Part shown: in pieces, positions 1 to 13,480 of the stretch | Numbering within the stretch: the first letter of the stretch is position 1 | Layout of the letters: every line of letters starts with the position of its first letter | Source of the DNA: Mugil cephalus | Lineage: Eukaryota > Chordata > Actinopteri > Mugiliformes > Mugilidae | Direction: 5' to 3' | Length of the DNA stretch: 64,000 nucleotides | Assembly: GCF_022458985.1 (NCBI RefSeq) | Contig: NC_061770.1 | Coordinates: 6,047,506 to 6,111,505, forward strand | Notes under the pieces: model-generated | What the model was told of the DNA's origin: nothing | Databases searched by the model: none | Seen by the model: only the letters and a program-made list of their open reading frames with translations | Translations under genes and position numbers: made by a program

Positions 1-3000
1 GGGAGCTCTCTCGCACATACTATTAGGATTCCTCAGGCGTATTCAATCCCGCACACATCCAATACAGCAGGCGGAGACGGAAAACATGGGGTCAGGCCTT
101 TAAGTCGTCTTTGCCTCATATTCTCGCTGACATGAATGCAAATAGTCACAGCAAGCCCCGAGCTGAGGTGGCCCGTGTTCGAGCGGAAGAAAACAAAGGC
201 CTGTAGGGAAACAATGCAGCCACAGATAATTTCTTTGAAGTGAATCTTCTCTGTGTGCATGTAAACAGTGACGATGCTGCTGCCGCTGCTGCTGATATCT
301 TGCAGAGCTCTCGGTTGGCGCTGCCTCCCGCTGTGAGCTCCGTCGTACCACGTTGACTCTGTGGGGTAATTGATGAATATTTTGCAATGCTAATGCAGAA
401 TCCAGAAACGCCTTTGGTGCATAACCATGGTAACTACAGTACCTGCAAACATGCAGCAGACAGCAGGCCGATAAAGGCCTGAACTGATAGCAGATAAGGG
501 GGTCCCAGCCTATCCCGGCTTCAAAGCATGGCCGGTTATAAGGAGGGGAGGGGGAGGTACTGGGAGAAAGGACGGCTGCAGGAGGGTCTGACCTGTCTGC
601 GCACCCCTACTAGACTTCAGACCTACTAAATTATTGTCTCGTGGCTCTTTCCTCCCTGTAAAAGCTGCGAACTACGACCTAATAAAGTGATATTTCACAG
701 ACAGACTGACCTTGAACGTCTGAAAGGACTCCTGCTCTGTAAAACACAGGTGTTGCCGCGAGAAGCCAAAGACAGAATGACGACAGACCCTGCTCAGAGG
801 AGCTGAATCGGTACGTTTATTAACAGATCAGAGGAATATTCAATAACCATTAATCTATAGTTATTTCACTGGTTCCAGAGACTCCAGTGTGAGGATCAGT
901 CGTTTCTCTCCGATTTCTAAAGACGTCACGTTCACGTTGACAAACTGGGAGGAACTTTTTCTCATTATTTCTTGACATTTCATTGAAGCAATTGCCCAAA
1001 TCCACCATTATCTGCAGCTTTCAGAGCCACGAATAACAAATCCTTTCCTTATGAAATAATGATGCTGAATGTACTGTGCTACTCATCCATTAACCTCCAA
1101 TCATATATTGATAGAGAAAGTAAAAATGGCTGCCACAGTTTCCCTGAGCGCCAGAGGACGCCTTCAGATTTCCACAATGTTCAGTTGGCAATGACAAGTT
1201 CAAGCTACTAATAAACAACATGTTTAGATTGTATCCCACCACCCAAAGAGATCACAGGAGCCTGTCAAAATGAAGTTTTAAACCGAGTCATTGTTTAATT
1301 TTCTAATCATTCCGTTGGTTATTAGTTATTACCAGAGCATGTTTTCCAGCAACGCATTGATTAGTCATCAAAACAGTTTTCAGTCGATCAACAGACCAAT
1401 TAGCTGTTTCAACTCTGCTATGTTTCCTGCTGGACTGCGACCGCCAATAAATAATTTAATAACCAGAACCAGTTAACAGAACCAACAGCCAAATTAAACA
1501 CTTACTCCATGCCACGTTTCCTCTCCGTAATAAAGCCTGAACACCGTATGTGGCGTCTGCAGCAAGTTGTGGGACACAAAGGCGTGCAGAACATCTGCAA
1601 ACAATTAGAGGCGAACAGAGCGAGCAAGCGAGCACTTATACTGCCCATTACACTTGAATAAGTCACTGGCTCGGCTTTTCATGATGTAATGCAGCACAGC
1701 TTTGGATATGCTATCTCAAAGTTGCACTGGGACGGGGTTCTCACAAAACTTCAATCGAGCTCAAACACGGGCGCTCGGACCATAAATGTAACCTGGCGAG
1801 CGCAGAGTGGAACCACATTTATCCTCACCAGCTCTGAGGTCATTTCTCAGGATAAAACGTTCACAGCGCTGCATGTTCTTCAAGGAAATATCAGTCGAAA
1901 TGTGACGAATTCGGGTGCAATTGTTTTCCGATTCCTTCTGAGCTTCAGGTTTAAATTCCTCCGGTTACATGAAAGAGCCAAAACATCCCAAAAATTCCAC
2001 ACAATTAGCTTCTGTGCCTGAGGTGGAGTTTAAAGATATCTGAGCCTCACATGCATCTGCTGAAGACGGAAAGTTTCTCTGAGCTCAACTTAAACCTGGA
2101 TCTCCATTTAGTAGAATCACAACTAGTTCAGTCAGTCATGGTGCAATCAAATCAACAAGACAGAGCAGTCAGTGTATTAGAAAGCATCTTGTCTCCAGCA
2201 GCTGCACATTTTAAATGAAAGTTAACCATTTTATATATTGGGGAGGGTTTTCTTTCCCATTGTGACACTTATATGCTGCACCGCAGCCGCGTTGAGTTTT
2301 CTGCTGATCTGGAGATAAAGGATGCAGATCTGTGATTTCTCATATTCATGCCTGAGGCTCTGATAGTGAGTCAGTCCCTGCTGATCTTCTTTATAGCAGA
2401 AATAAATATGTTTATAGCCTAGTAGAAAACAAAAAGAATCGTTGGTCTCTGTATGAGGGAGAAATTGGCAGCTTTGAGTGACGGGTGTGTACCCTCACAG
2501 GTTGCCATCTGTCTGCATCGATATCAAATCTCCACTCCACTGCCTACACCTCTCTGCCCGTTTTGACTAGAAAGTTAGGTGGAGTCAGGTACAGCCACAC
2601 TGAGCTTCTTCTAGAAACATACGTGGCATCCAGGGTTCGTCCATCTTTATATAGCGTTAACAGGCTGAGTATAAGACTGACATTTGTTCTCGGAAATGAT
2701 ATGAGGAGTTCCTGAAGGCTCCGTTAGCCTCTATTTGGTGAATCAGAAGAACTGAAAATAATAATTCAAAGAAAGAATTAACTCGATACCTATTAACTTG
2801 GTCCACACACTGCTGAGAAAGTGAACTATCTACAGAACCTGACTGAAATAAAATGTAAGCGGTCGACGGTCAAAAAATTAGACTTCCTCAGTTCAGTGCA
2901 GCCTGTGATCCAAGCAGTCACTGTCAGGAGGCTATTTATGTTGACTCAGAATCCAGATTCAGACAGCTGGTGTACCAAACAAATGTAGTTAAATCAGATG

Positions 3001-6000
3001 AACCATCACAGATGAATTTAAAGCAGTGGTCACTACATTATTCCAACAATAAGTGGGTGATGTGCACTGAACCCAAAAAGGGAGCTTCTCTAAAACAACC
3101 ACATACGATGACTCATTATAACCGGAACTGGGTTCAATCTCATTGGTAAAATCTATGAGATGTTGCAAAATCGTTTTATTTAATTTGCGTGCACACGGAA
3201 CAAACAGGAAGTCAGCTGACAGACGTGCTTAACAAGTCTTGGCAAAAGCTCGGAAATAATGTTTTGGCAAATACATTGCTGAGTTGCCATTAAGTTGCTA
3301 TGTTGTACTCTGGTATTCAGTTCTCAACTCATGACTGCTGTCACCTTTAGCATGCTTTTAACAGAAGTGTGTTGAATCACATCACAGGTATTAATCGAGG
3401 CCACATTTAACAAAGGCACAGAGTGCTACGCTCCCGTTGTCCACTGACTAATCCAATAAAGTTTATTCAAACAAGATGGCCGCCCTCGGTGTTGACAGAA
3501 GGAGAGAAAGGCAGCTCTGAAATGCAAAGCTGTGAGTTAATTAATTATATTACACTAATCTCAGTGCTGTTGACCAATCATGACACATCACACTAATCCC
3601 ACTAAATATTTTACTTGATGGAAATTTACAGGTGTTGGACGGCAGCCTCCACTGTGTTCTAGTTTGAGATGCATTGTGGGTAACGTAGGCACCAGGTATG
3701 GTGTGTGTGGTTGGGCCGCTTCAGTTTGGATAGAAACACGTCTTTAAGATCCAAAGTTTGTTTGAATGAGATCAAATCCTCTTGTCACAAGCAATTATTC
3801 AGGAAACTAATCAATTGGTGTTTAAACTATGAAGTCATGGCTTCCAGGGCCTTAGTGCCATGTGGCGTCTGAGGATTTCTTGCATGATATATGGTGTTTG
3901 TCTAAAACTGCCAAAAACAACAAACTGCAACATGACATCAGCAGACAATCTGGAAGAAGGCACGAGGCGAACGTCATTCCTTCTCAAAGCAAAAATCAAG
4001 TCAAAACAGCCAGCAAACACTAAAAGATTCATTGAGCATTTCACAGCACATCTTCAGTGAAACTTAAATATTTTACAGCCTGAATTCTGGCCATCTCCGC
4101 GAGTCTGTAATTCAAACAATCCTTCCATCCTCATTCCTTCTGACACAGAGCTCGGCCTTTGTTCAGAAAACTATGAGACAATGAAAGCAGCATGAGCGTA
4201 TATCTGGCCTTAAACCAACACATCATTAAGCGTGGCTGTTTTTCTCCAACAAAGGGGGCTCTTTAATAGCTGCACAGCAATTTCTTACATCTTTCAAATC
4301 TTGTTTAATCTCCGAAAGGGTCGACAACTTATTAAGATTACTGGCACATGTTTTATTGCCTATAAAATCCCTTACATGGTGAAAACAAACAAGAAACAAT
4401 CCACTCCTCGTGACCGGGATGCCATTCACAAAATGTGAAGAGCATCACATTTACTGAAAAGCAGCTTTGTTGAAGTACCAGTAGTCACTGCCAGCGCTGC
4501 TCCAGATAAGCTCTTATACTGGCAGATTTTGAAGGAAAAGCATTACAGCTGAAAAAATCCCAAGTCTGATCAGGACAAATGTGAAGCTGAGTTTTAGGAA
4601 CATCTAACAAGAATTTATCGATATATTCTGATTGTTCTGTAACTGCCGGGATTTAAAAGAACAACACGGATTCAAAATACACGTTGATATCTGATAGTTA
4701 ACAATTCATCTTCCTAAGGCTGCATTAGATTTGTTTCAGTCCACTGATTTGCTACACCAATTAATTTTGATCTGATTAACTCGGTCTTCTTCTTTACAGC
4801 TATCACGTTACTCCAATCAGAGCCAACTTCATTTTTCAGGCTATATTGAAAGAAAAATAAAATGAACGCATATTTCCATTCAGTACTGTTGAGAGAATAA
4901 CATTGTGCATGACTGAAAACACAGCAGTCAAACATCATTCATAAACGTAGCCACTTCACACTGCTAAATTCATGTGTTTTCTTCTTCATGCAGCAGCAAC
5001 TAACTTTTTTCACGACCACTGTGCATCATCAGGAACTGGAGCTGTAACGATGAGTCGATTCATTGACTGTCAGACAAGACTATTTTGATAAACAGTTCAC
5101 CACTGTAGCAATGTCAAACCGTCTCTGGCTGTGGACTCTGGAATGTGAGATTTTGGCAAATATCTTTGGATAAAACAAGGCAGCCTAAATGTTCACAGGC
5201 CAGTATAGAGCAGTAATCGATGAGAAAGGAAATGACCCAGTTTGAATAAACATCATTGGTGCAAGTCATGCCAAAAAAATGATCTGATTCATCACTGGCA
5301 AAATAAGAGGAATAAGCAGGAAGCGCAGGCTGGACACTAATGGGTTTCAAAACAAGTCACCTTCATTCATCCACATGTTAAATTCAGGTTTATGAAGAGC
5401 ACAAACTTCATTCTGCAGAGTAAAGGTCAAACATTACTGATATTACAGTTCTGCAGAGCAACGCTTCAAAGTTTCCCTTAAATAAAACAGGGCGGTTGAT
5501 CCATGCTACAGACTCATTAATTCACAAACATCACTGCCGCGAGGCTGATGTGGTGTAATTGAAGCCTGCTGGTTGTGGTAGTAATGAAGCGCAGTTTATT
5601 CCCATCATAAACTGCCTTTCCTTTCCTTTCCTGCGCATCGACATGAGAAACGAGCCGCACTCACAGCGCTCAGATGACAGTTCCCTCTCCAGGTTCCCTT
5701 TCTGATTTCCGAAGCTAAAACTGCGACACGGTGTCAATCTCAGTCAGATTGCAATGCCGCTCAAAAAAAAAATGATTTGATCTTGAGCTGGTGGATTTTG
5801 AAAAATTCCTTTTTTTTCCCCTTTCTTGGGGACAGGCCCTAAAAACCCAAACCCTGCACCGAGAGGAGCCCCCTACGACACAGCCAGCGCTGCTACGCCC
5901 TTGCGTTTCACCGCAAACATGGAAAATGAATTAAAACACCGCCTAGTTTCAGACGAATATCACCCTACAGATGCATATCAATACTTCCCGTCGTGTACCG

Positions 6001-6480
6001 GTGCAGACCTTCACTTTCCCGGTGATGTGAAGACAATGAGAGGCATGCAGTGTCGGTATTCCAGCAAACCTCTCCACCGGGCGAACATTTCAGCACATGA
6101 AACGGCATTTTCCCGTTTTTAAAAAACTCACCTCATTTGGTTGGAGACTTCCGCTGCCGCTTCGTGCAAAGATGAAGAGCTACTAGTGAGATTTATCTTT
6201 TAAAATGCCTTTCTGGGGCTCATCTGGCAGCGGTGTCCTGCTCTCCTCCTCTGCCTCGGCGGCGGCTCGGTGTTTGGGTTGGAGGAAAAGTGATGTCATT
6301 GCATGAAATTGCATTACCCGCCCCACTTTTTTTTCCTCATGAGGCTGCCCCACGCTGCCAAACATAACTTCACCATATACTTAAAAAAAAAAAAGCTGGC
6401 CCTTATGTGCGGTCTGCAGTGTCTTTAAATATCACTTAAAATGACTAGAATCTGGAAATCATTAAGAAGAAGTCCAGAAA
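1..6480. other. Intergenic stretch, no gene recognised
   Basis: Both strands were read for exon-like segments with splice sites and for known protein families, and none was found. The open frames here are short, start at weak or non-ATG codons and have no recognisable motifs. The segment is AT-rich with a few short homopolymer runs (near 5765, 5810 and 6382). It could be intergenic or intronic sequence of a gene lying outside the window. Confidence 0.5.
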
Positions 6481-7176
6481 TGTATCAGAAAATAGTTTAT
6501 TTATACTTTGACAGACGGATGCCTTTTTATCATTAACACAAGAACTGGTGCGAAACTGAGACGCCACAGAACAGGTACAGTTTTAAGGCGAGTTTACCCA
6601 TAAAAATGGATGAAGTGGAAATAAATACATGACAAACTGAACTACAGGGGCCATTTTTTCCTGAAGGTGACTTTAGTTTCAGGAGTGACTCTGGGTGAGT
6701 TTTTACAGAAATGAAACACGAGTAAATCTTTATAATGGAGCCAGAAAAGTACAGTTCCATTTACAGTGAAAGAAGACATGACTAAGGAACCATTCAGTGA
6801 ATTAACCGGGGAAGTTTGGTGTCAACAGGCCAAACATTTTACTGATAACCAGAGAGAAGTTATTAATTAAACATTATCCATGTTTATTGAAACCTTACAG
6901 AGCTGCAGTTCATTTGAGGATTTGTTTTCTACTCCTGCGTAGCTCATGAACAAATGTGGCAGGCAGCTTTCCATTTCTTCACTTGTATTCAAATCAGTGT
7001 GTAGTTGTCTTTTAATCTATTTTCTCTTATACATATTTACCCAAACCTGTACCATATCCTCTAAACATCCCCGAGGCCATGTTTTCTTCCACTGTCCCTC
7101 ACAGACCACCAGATTCACACAACAACCATTAGATTGTATTATAAAATGTTTCAGACAGATTGTTCCAGGAGCTTAT

Positions 7177-10100
7177 TCATCTGGGAGCGTCGGTTGCAGC
7201 AGTATCGATGTCCTGCAGTGAATTGTCAGTGGCGTCGTCTTCTCCTCCAACCACCTCCGACACCACCTGAGTGGAAGAACAAGAACTTAATGTGCATTTA
7301 AGCTGGTAAAGAAGCTCTGGTGTTTTGTTTAAAATGTGTCATTGGTTGTTAAACAATGATTTCCTGCGTGGTTTGGGGCTCCACACACAACCCAGGAATG
7401 TAAACATCTCAAAAATAATGGTATCACTTGATTTGGGAGGAAAAAAAAACAACGTCTCGCCCTTATGTTCCTTTCTGGAAACAAAGCTGTATACATGAAG
7501 ACTCACTGGACAGTTTGACCATCAACAGCTCCACATTTTATTAACATGAAATCTACGATATGCAAAGAATAATTTATATTCTCTATATACTAGTACATTT
7601 GCCTTTCTCACTAAGGGCAAACTGTCAGCATACAATTATACATACAGTACAAAAGTTGCCACTTACTGTAACACCAGAGTCTGAGGTTTTTAATCTTTAC
7701 TCCGTAACAGTTGAATTACCCTGATTATTATGTTGAGTTGAGACTAAACTTATATTATGGTCATATTTCTGTTTAAAAACTATATGGCAAAGTGTCTACT
7801 CACACACTGTGTGAGTACGTTTTGTCAGGATTTTACTGATTCAAGAGTCGTTTGGTTGAGCCTAATACATGTATACACATATGCAGCGCTTCCCATAGGA
7901 TTTCGTGAGACCCTGGAGGTTCTTGGGGACAAGCTGGGGGTACTATAATGTTATCCCAAATATTAAGTATTGTACCAGTCCATCTTTATATTTCCATAAT
8001 GTGGAGATTAGATTTAGTGACAAATAGCAGCAGCCTGTGCAGTTCATGTACAGGAATAGTGGACATGATGCTGTTGAGACGTGAGGTTCCATGGACAGAT
8101 TTATGAAAGATTAAATAAAGAAAATAAATCTAATTTATAGTAAATTGTTGACTTCCGATTTAACTTTGCTAGCCAGCCGTTATAAAGTTAAGCTAGCCCA
8201 CATTACGTCTGAAATCATTTCCCAACTTTATGGTAGTAACTGTAAATCTCTATGGTCTAATAAAATCAAAAGCACAAACATTGGATTTTAAAGTGTGGCA
8301 GGAAAGTGGATTTTTATTAAGGACGACGCAAACAGCTTGACATGGCGTCAGTCCTGCATGTTGTTCATACAGTTTGCTCCATCAGTAGGTGAGCGACAGG
8401 AGTATGTGGAGGGGGGTCTGGTGAAAGAGATGGTCCAACTACTCGGGAGAAACATTTTTGGGAGCAATGGGCATTTGTTTGAGGAATGCAACAATGTTTC
8501 TGATTCGTTATGGAGGAGTACACTACACCTTCAGGTACCGCTATAGAATAAAGCTGATTTTATCTTTGGCCGAAAATGAAAGTGGTCAAGAAATATAGAA
8601 ACAGGCCACACTTATATCAGTGCTACAAACCAATCTACTGAAACACAAATGACATACACAAGGACACATAACATTTTAATCTGCCATTTTCAATAATGCT
8701 TAGAGAAAAATAATAATAATAATAATCGTCCTCGGGTTCACTCTCCTCCTCACTTGTGGCTTTCGCACATGGAGTGATGTCAGCACTATGGGCAAAGTAA
8801 GTAGTTGTGTTGCAATTTCAAACAAACTTTTAGATCCACCCTCACAGAGTAACACACACACACAGAGTAAATCAATATGAATTGTGTTTTGGATCAGTCT
8901 AAATACATATATGATCAGACTTGTTGAGGTTAATTCACTCAGCCCTGCTGTTAAAGGTGTATGACAGTTATCTAACGCTCATTTTAAACAATGTCCCTCC
9001 TTGTTGTTTCCTTTTCTCTGTGTATGACATGTGTATGACTCCACGCTCTCCATTTCAAAAACACTAACCCTAACCCCTAACCCCTAACCCTGCTTACTGT
9101 AATTACTCCTCGTGTTCAGAGATTCCTTCATAATATGAAGTGGCCATGGACAAAATAAACAGGGTCCTTTCTCAGTGTTAATCTGAACTTCAAGAAACTT
9201 CAGAGTTGATGAATGAAGTGGAGATTATATTAGACTCAATTGACAGTGTGACATTAATCACATAGTACATCATCACAACAGCCATCAAACACAAAGACTA
9301 AAGATATTCAAGCTCCTAATTGAGAGTTAACCTGATCATCCATGATGGCATCCACATCCCTTTCCGAGAGCTCCTGTGCTGAGGGGTCCAAGTCGACCTG
9401 GTCTGGGTCTTCTCCAGTCAGGATGTCCATTGGGGCTTCAGCTATGGCCCTGATGGTCTGGTCTTCCAGTGCCAAGGCTGTGTCAAACTGTAGAGGAGAT
9501 GGAGGACCCTGCATACCGTCCCCCTCCACATCCAGGTCCTGCATATCAAGAAATTCATCAAATATTAACATAAGGATTGATGTACATGTTTGAATTTACA
9601 CAAATCACTTTTTTAAGAGTGAGTCCACATCCATCTGTGTTCCTATGTTGACATGTTGTCAGTGTGCTACTTAAGTGATAGGAAGAGTCTGCAACCCATT
9701 TTTAGCTCACTGGTCGTTACTGTTTCTTTCTCTCTATATAATATGTAAAACTGATCTGATAAACAAATAGAACAGAATACATAACAGTGCAAAAGTGCTG
9801 TTTGTAACAGATATTTGTAACAGATATCCGAACAACTGAGGACCTTTGTAACAGACGTGATGTAACAAAAGTACAGTGAGGCTGAAAGTGATCTCCAAAC
9901 AGTAAAATTAGTCTGTGGAGTCACAAGCACAAGGGGGTTCAACAGAGTGAACCTGAACTCCAAATAGTTCCTCTAGAAGTGACTAAAGCATTGAGATCTG
10001 ACCACAGAGGCCATGGTCAGGACGACTAACCCCTGCTGTGGAATAAGCCTCTCACACTGACCTTAACACAAACCACAAAAACAAACACATCAGAGTTTCT

Positions 10101-13100
10101 TACAGCGAGTCACTGTAAAAGTCACAGCAGCTGTGAAAGTAATTGTGTCAAATGATAGGTGTATGTTTAGAAAGAGAGTAGCTGGTTGGGTAACATAATT
10201 TCTACATACATCGCTGAACTCGAGTGGAAGGCTCTCTGTGGGCTGAAGCTCTGCTGCACTCAGATACATGTCTTTGCTTGCGGGGGTGAACTGCTCCTGT
10301 GGCGGGGGCTCCTGCTCAGGCTGGTACATGGGGGGAGGCAGGGTGAGGTGAAGTGGACATCGAGGGTCATCAGACTGACCCATGTGTACGGTACGGTCAC
10401 ATGGGACATCTTTGAGACCCGGACACATTTTGAAAAGCACCTGGTTGCTGTCTTGGTAGATGTCTAAGCATCTGGTTGTCAAGGAGAATTACACAATATA
10501 TATACATACACACAATAAATAAAGACAGAAAACCAAATGTTAGCGCAAGAACACAAGTTTCCCACTTAGTATTATTTCAAATACTATGATTATTCTGGCA
10601 CATATAATCTTAGTTTAATTATTTCTCAACATAAAGCTTCTTATTGAGAAGTCCTGCCTGTGTTGTTATGCCTCAGCGGTTTAGTACAATGTGTTAGTGA
10701 TTTCTGTCTGAGCACCAACACTTGGAGTTTGTACAGCCTGTTCTCGGCGCAGCATTGTGCGGGTACAATTTTATCACCATCCAACTAAACAAACCATTAG
10801 AAGAACACAAGACTCTGTACTTGGAATACAACCACTTTGTCCTCACAAAAGTAACTGAAATATAAACCATGTCAAATGAAAAATATGAAAAACCTGAGCG
10901 ATTACTCTAAATGATTTGGGGTTAAAGTGAAAATAGGGTGGGAAGAGATTTTGTTCCTTCCAACTGAACTGATTAGCCCCTTTGTAACTCTGGGAAAAAT
11001 CAACAGACCACAGGAAGGAGATTATGTAGGCTCCCTTTAAAAGTAACAGCTACTGCAAGCTGCTGCTCTTGATTGGGGCCAAAGTGAAGATGGCTCAAAA
11101 GAGAAGAGCAGAGTAAGTTTTCAGTATAGCTGTGAAACTTAAACACAACTGTTGAACCTTATGACCAATTTCATGTGTGAGGTAGGTCTATTGTGGACAA
11201 AGCTAAACTGAAACATGGCTGAGGATACGTGAGACACAGTGCCGGGCCAAAGGCAGACAGGGATTGGTACATCGGGTTCCCTCCACAAAGGAGATGCATT
11301 TTTCATTCACCGTTCTTGAGTGCGTCTGCAACCGAAGAAAGTAAACATTAGATAAGAGCATGACTCAACGCATTCACAAAAGTAAACCAATTATGCCATA
11401 GTCATATTTATAATTCTGTCATTGCTTGATGCTGCAAAAGTATCTGCAGAAGCAAATGAAAAACACAAAGTGAAGTGTCTGCCTGATGTGCTCCATGTGA
11501 TGGTTTCACAAATCTCAATTACATTCTCTCAAAAATGCACAATGGCAGAACCAAAAATATGTATTATCCCAGTTCACTGTAGCAATCAACATCCTTTGTT
11601 TTAAGTATATATTTTTGGCATTTTAGCCTTTATTGACAGGGAAGTGGAGAGATGGACATGAAATGGAGGCAGAGAGGGGGAAGAGACACGCAGGAACGGG
11701 AACCCGTGCAGGATTCAAACCAGGGACGCCTGCAGAGAGGACTTATAGCCTCAACACATGGGGCGGGTGTTAATGAGCTAAACACCACCCAACATCTAAA
11801 ATCTTTATATGCTTCTGTGCTCAATCTATGGCATAAACTATAACTACAGCTGTGATTGGTCCAAAATGCACTTTCTTGTCTCTCAGTGTCTAAACCACCA
11901 CAAAAATTCACCCTCTCTTTGCCTCGACCAGAACATTTCTCTGCTCTGATGTCTTCTCACTCTTGTAGTGATTTTCAACACAGATGTATAAATGTATTTT
12001 TTAATGTCCAGTATTACTCCTGTCCCACCTGTGAAGCTCCTTCTGTCACAGCCTGCCTTCTCTCCCTCAGCTGCCGGTGCAACAAGGCCTCCACACCATA
12101 CCGACGACGGTATCTGCGCAGAGCTTTGAGCTTCTTCAGGTTCTCCCTTTCTTTCATGGACAGACCTTCAGGCCCTGTCAGCAAGCTGCTTCCTGCCACC
12201 AGCATAAACAAATGCATGTAATCACTGAGATGTGTGGGAGAGGGCGCTGTCAGTGCAGCAAATAGTCACCTGTTTACCTAGAGTATCGTGCTCCACTTTG
12301 CGGTTGTGCAAGTATCTACGCTTTTTCTCTTTAAGCAGGTGTTGAAGGCGTTTGAACTGGTCAATGTAGAGGGATTGAAGCCTGATGAGTTTTTCTCGAG
12401 TGATGAGCGCCACTTCCTCTGCGGTGTATACACCTGCATGTCTGCAAATACACAAGGGTGGGAAAGAAATTATTATTATTTCCACTGTTGTTGTTTGGGT
12501 TGTGTATTGACCTCACCTCTTCACTCGCAGCTAGACTAGATTCATGATAAAACAATGAAATTCCTCTTTAATGCAGATTAATAAATCTGATCCTTCAGCC
12601 TGAATGTTACACACATTACAATAAAACCATGATGAATCTTACTTCAGAGGATCCTCGTGCTCACTGTCAACACTGTCGGCCTCGCTGTCTGGGTCTCCTC
12701 TCCATGTCTGGTCTAGTACCAAGGGTCCCTGCTCCTCCTCACTCAAACTGTCCTCCTCTACCAAAAGAGGAAGTAATGAAAAATTAAAATCACATCTACA
12801 CATACATCTTACTAAACTACATGCTCACTTCAGCAGAGTTGATGCACATGAAATTAACTTAACTGAGATCTAAATTTGAGTATTTTCCAGTCGGAGCAAA
12901 AAATTACCAAGAATGCGGCTAGCTTCAGAGTGTCCTCCATCAAGGTTGTGTGCTTCTGAGCGGTTGTACCCGCTCAGCTGAGATAACAGGGCCTCTGCTG
13001 ATGGACCACTAGAAGCCTTTCTCATCTGTGCTCGGAGAGCCATGGTATTCCTGCGAGCATGCTCTGCACAGAACGTCACTCTGCAAAAAGGATATAGAGA

Positions 13101-13480
13101 AAAAATACTGGTCATTACTGATATCTGGGATTGAACATCCCCACTGAGATTTACTGTAAACAAGACTTAATGGTCTTTAAAAAAAAAAGTATGGAGTTGA
13201 AAGCTGATGAAATTTTGGCCTTCACTCACCCATCTTTCCTCTCTGCCTTTGGTGCAGCATTGGGGCAGCGCTTTCCGTTCTTGGCAGAGACGTAGCTGCA
13301 CTGCTTGTATGGTGCGTTCTTGTCCTCCAGGATGTGTTTGATGCAGAACTCCAGGCCTTCGAGGCGCGGCTGAGAGCATGGTCGCTGGGTGAAGGAGCAG
13401 GCCTGGGGCTCCTGGGGTCGGGCTGTCTGGGTTACCCGATTCCGACTCGAAGGCAAAACGTGGATTCGTATCCTGTTCAT
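7177..13480 (-). CDS. kansl2: KAT8 regulatory NSL complex subunit 2 (KANSL2)
   Basis: Subunit of the nuclear NSL complex, in which the acetyltransferase KAT8/MOF acetylates histone H4. Coding exons (minus strand): 13480-13230, 13080-12908, 12757-12643, 12441-12278, 12192-12029, 11325-11229, 10463-10210, 9538-9332 and 7266-7177. All phases join and give 504 codons, against about 492 in human. Two Cys/His zinc-binding modules of the KANSL2 family are visible at about residues 28-100 (opening [10 protein letters not shown]) and 298-365 ([11 protein letters not shown], later CPLHL). Between them lies a conserved basic, probably helical stretch ([20 protein letters not shown]). The motif [20 protein letters not shown] is nearly unchanged from human. 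The start is MNRIRIHVL, in the second exon; a 5' noncoding exon ends at 14842. The last exon encodes a short acidic tail and is the least certain. Candidate poly(A) signals (minus) lie at 6883-6888 and 6496-6501. Confidence 0.93.
9064..9090. repeat. Short telomere-like CCCTAA repeat
   Basis: About four units of CCCTAA/CCCCTAA lie in the last KANSL2 intron. A second, shorter run is at 62161-62174 beyond the last tubulin gene. Both are too short and degenerate to suggest a chromosome-fusion scar and are probably ordinary microsatellite sequence. Confidence 0.6.
11613..11792. repeat. Dispersed teleost repeat in a KANSL2 intron
   Basis: A purine-rich stretch of GAGAGA and GGGGGAAGA type is followed by a tRNA B-box-like GATTCAAACC and the phrase CACATGGGGCG. 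This combination matches, from memory, a very common interspersed fish repeat whose consensus reads through a rejected-codon-like GATTCGAACCC. Whether it is SINE-derived or a non-autonomous DNA element cannot be settled by eye. It sits between the exons at 12029 and 11325. Confidence 0.6.

Noticed and set aside
5826-6122. 98-codon plus-strand open frame with Pro-rich start
   Set aside because: It begins at a non-ATG codon, shows no family motif and has no splice or promoter context.
7885-7935. GCAGCGCTTCCCATAGG, resembling the end of a hAT-type fish element
   Set aside because: The matching opposite terminus was not found nearby, so the similarity is too short to call.
8295-8546. 83-codon plus-strand open frame
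   Set aside because: It begins at a non-ATG codon inside the last KANSL2 intron on the other strand, and no domain or homologue was recognised.
9064-9090. Telomere-like repeat as a sign of chromosome fusion
   Set aside because: Only about four degenerate units are present, and short CCCTAA runs are frequent by chance and in microsatellites.
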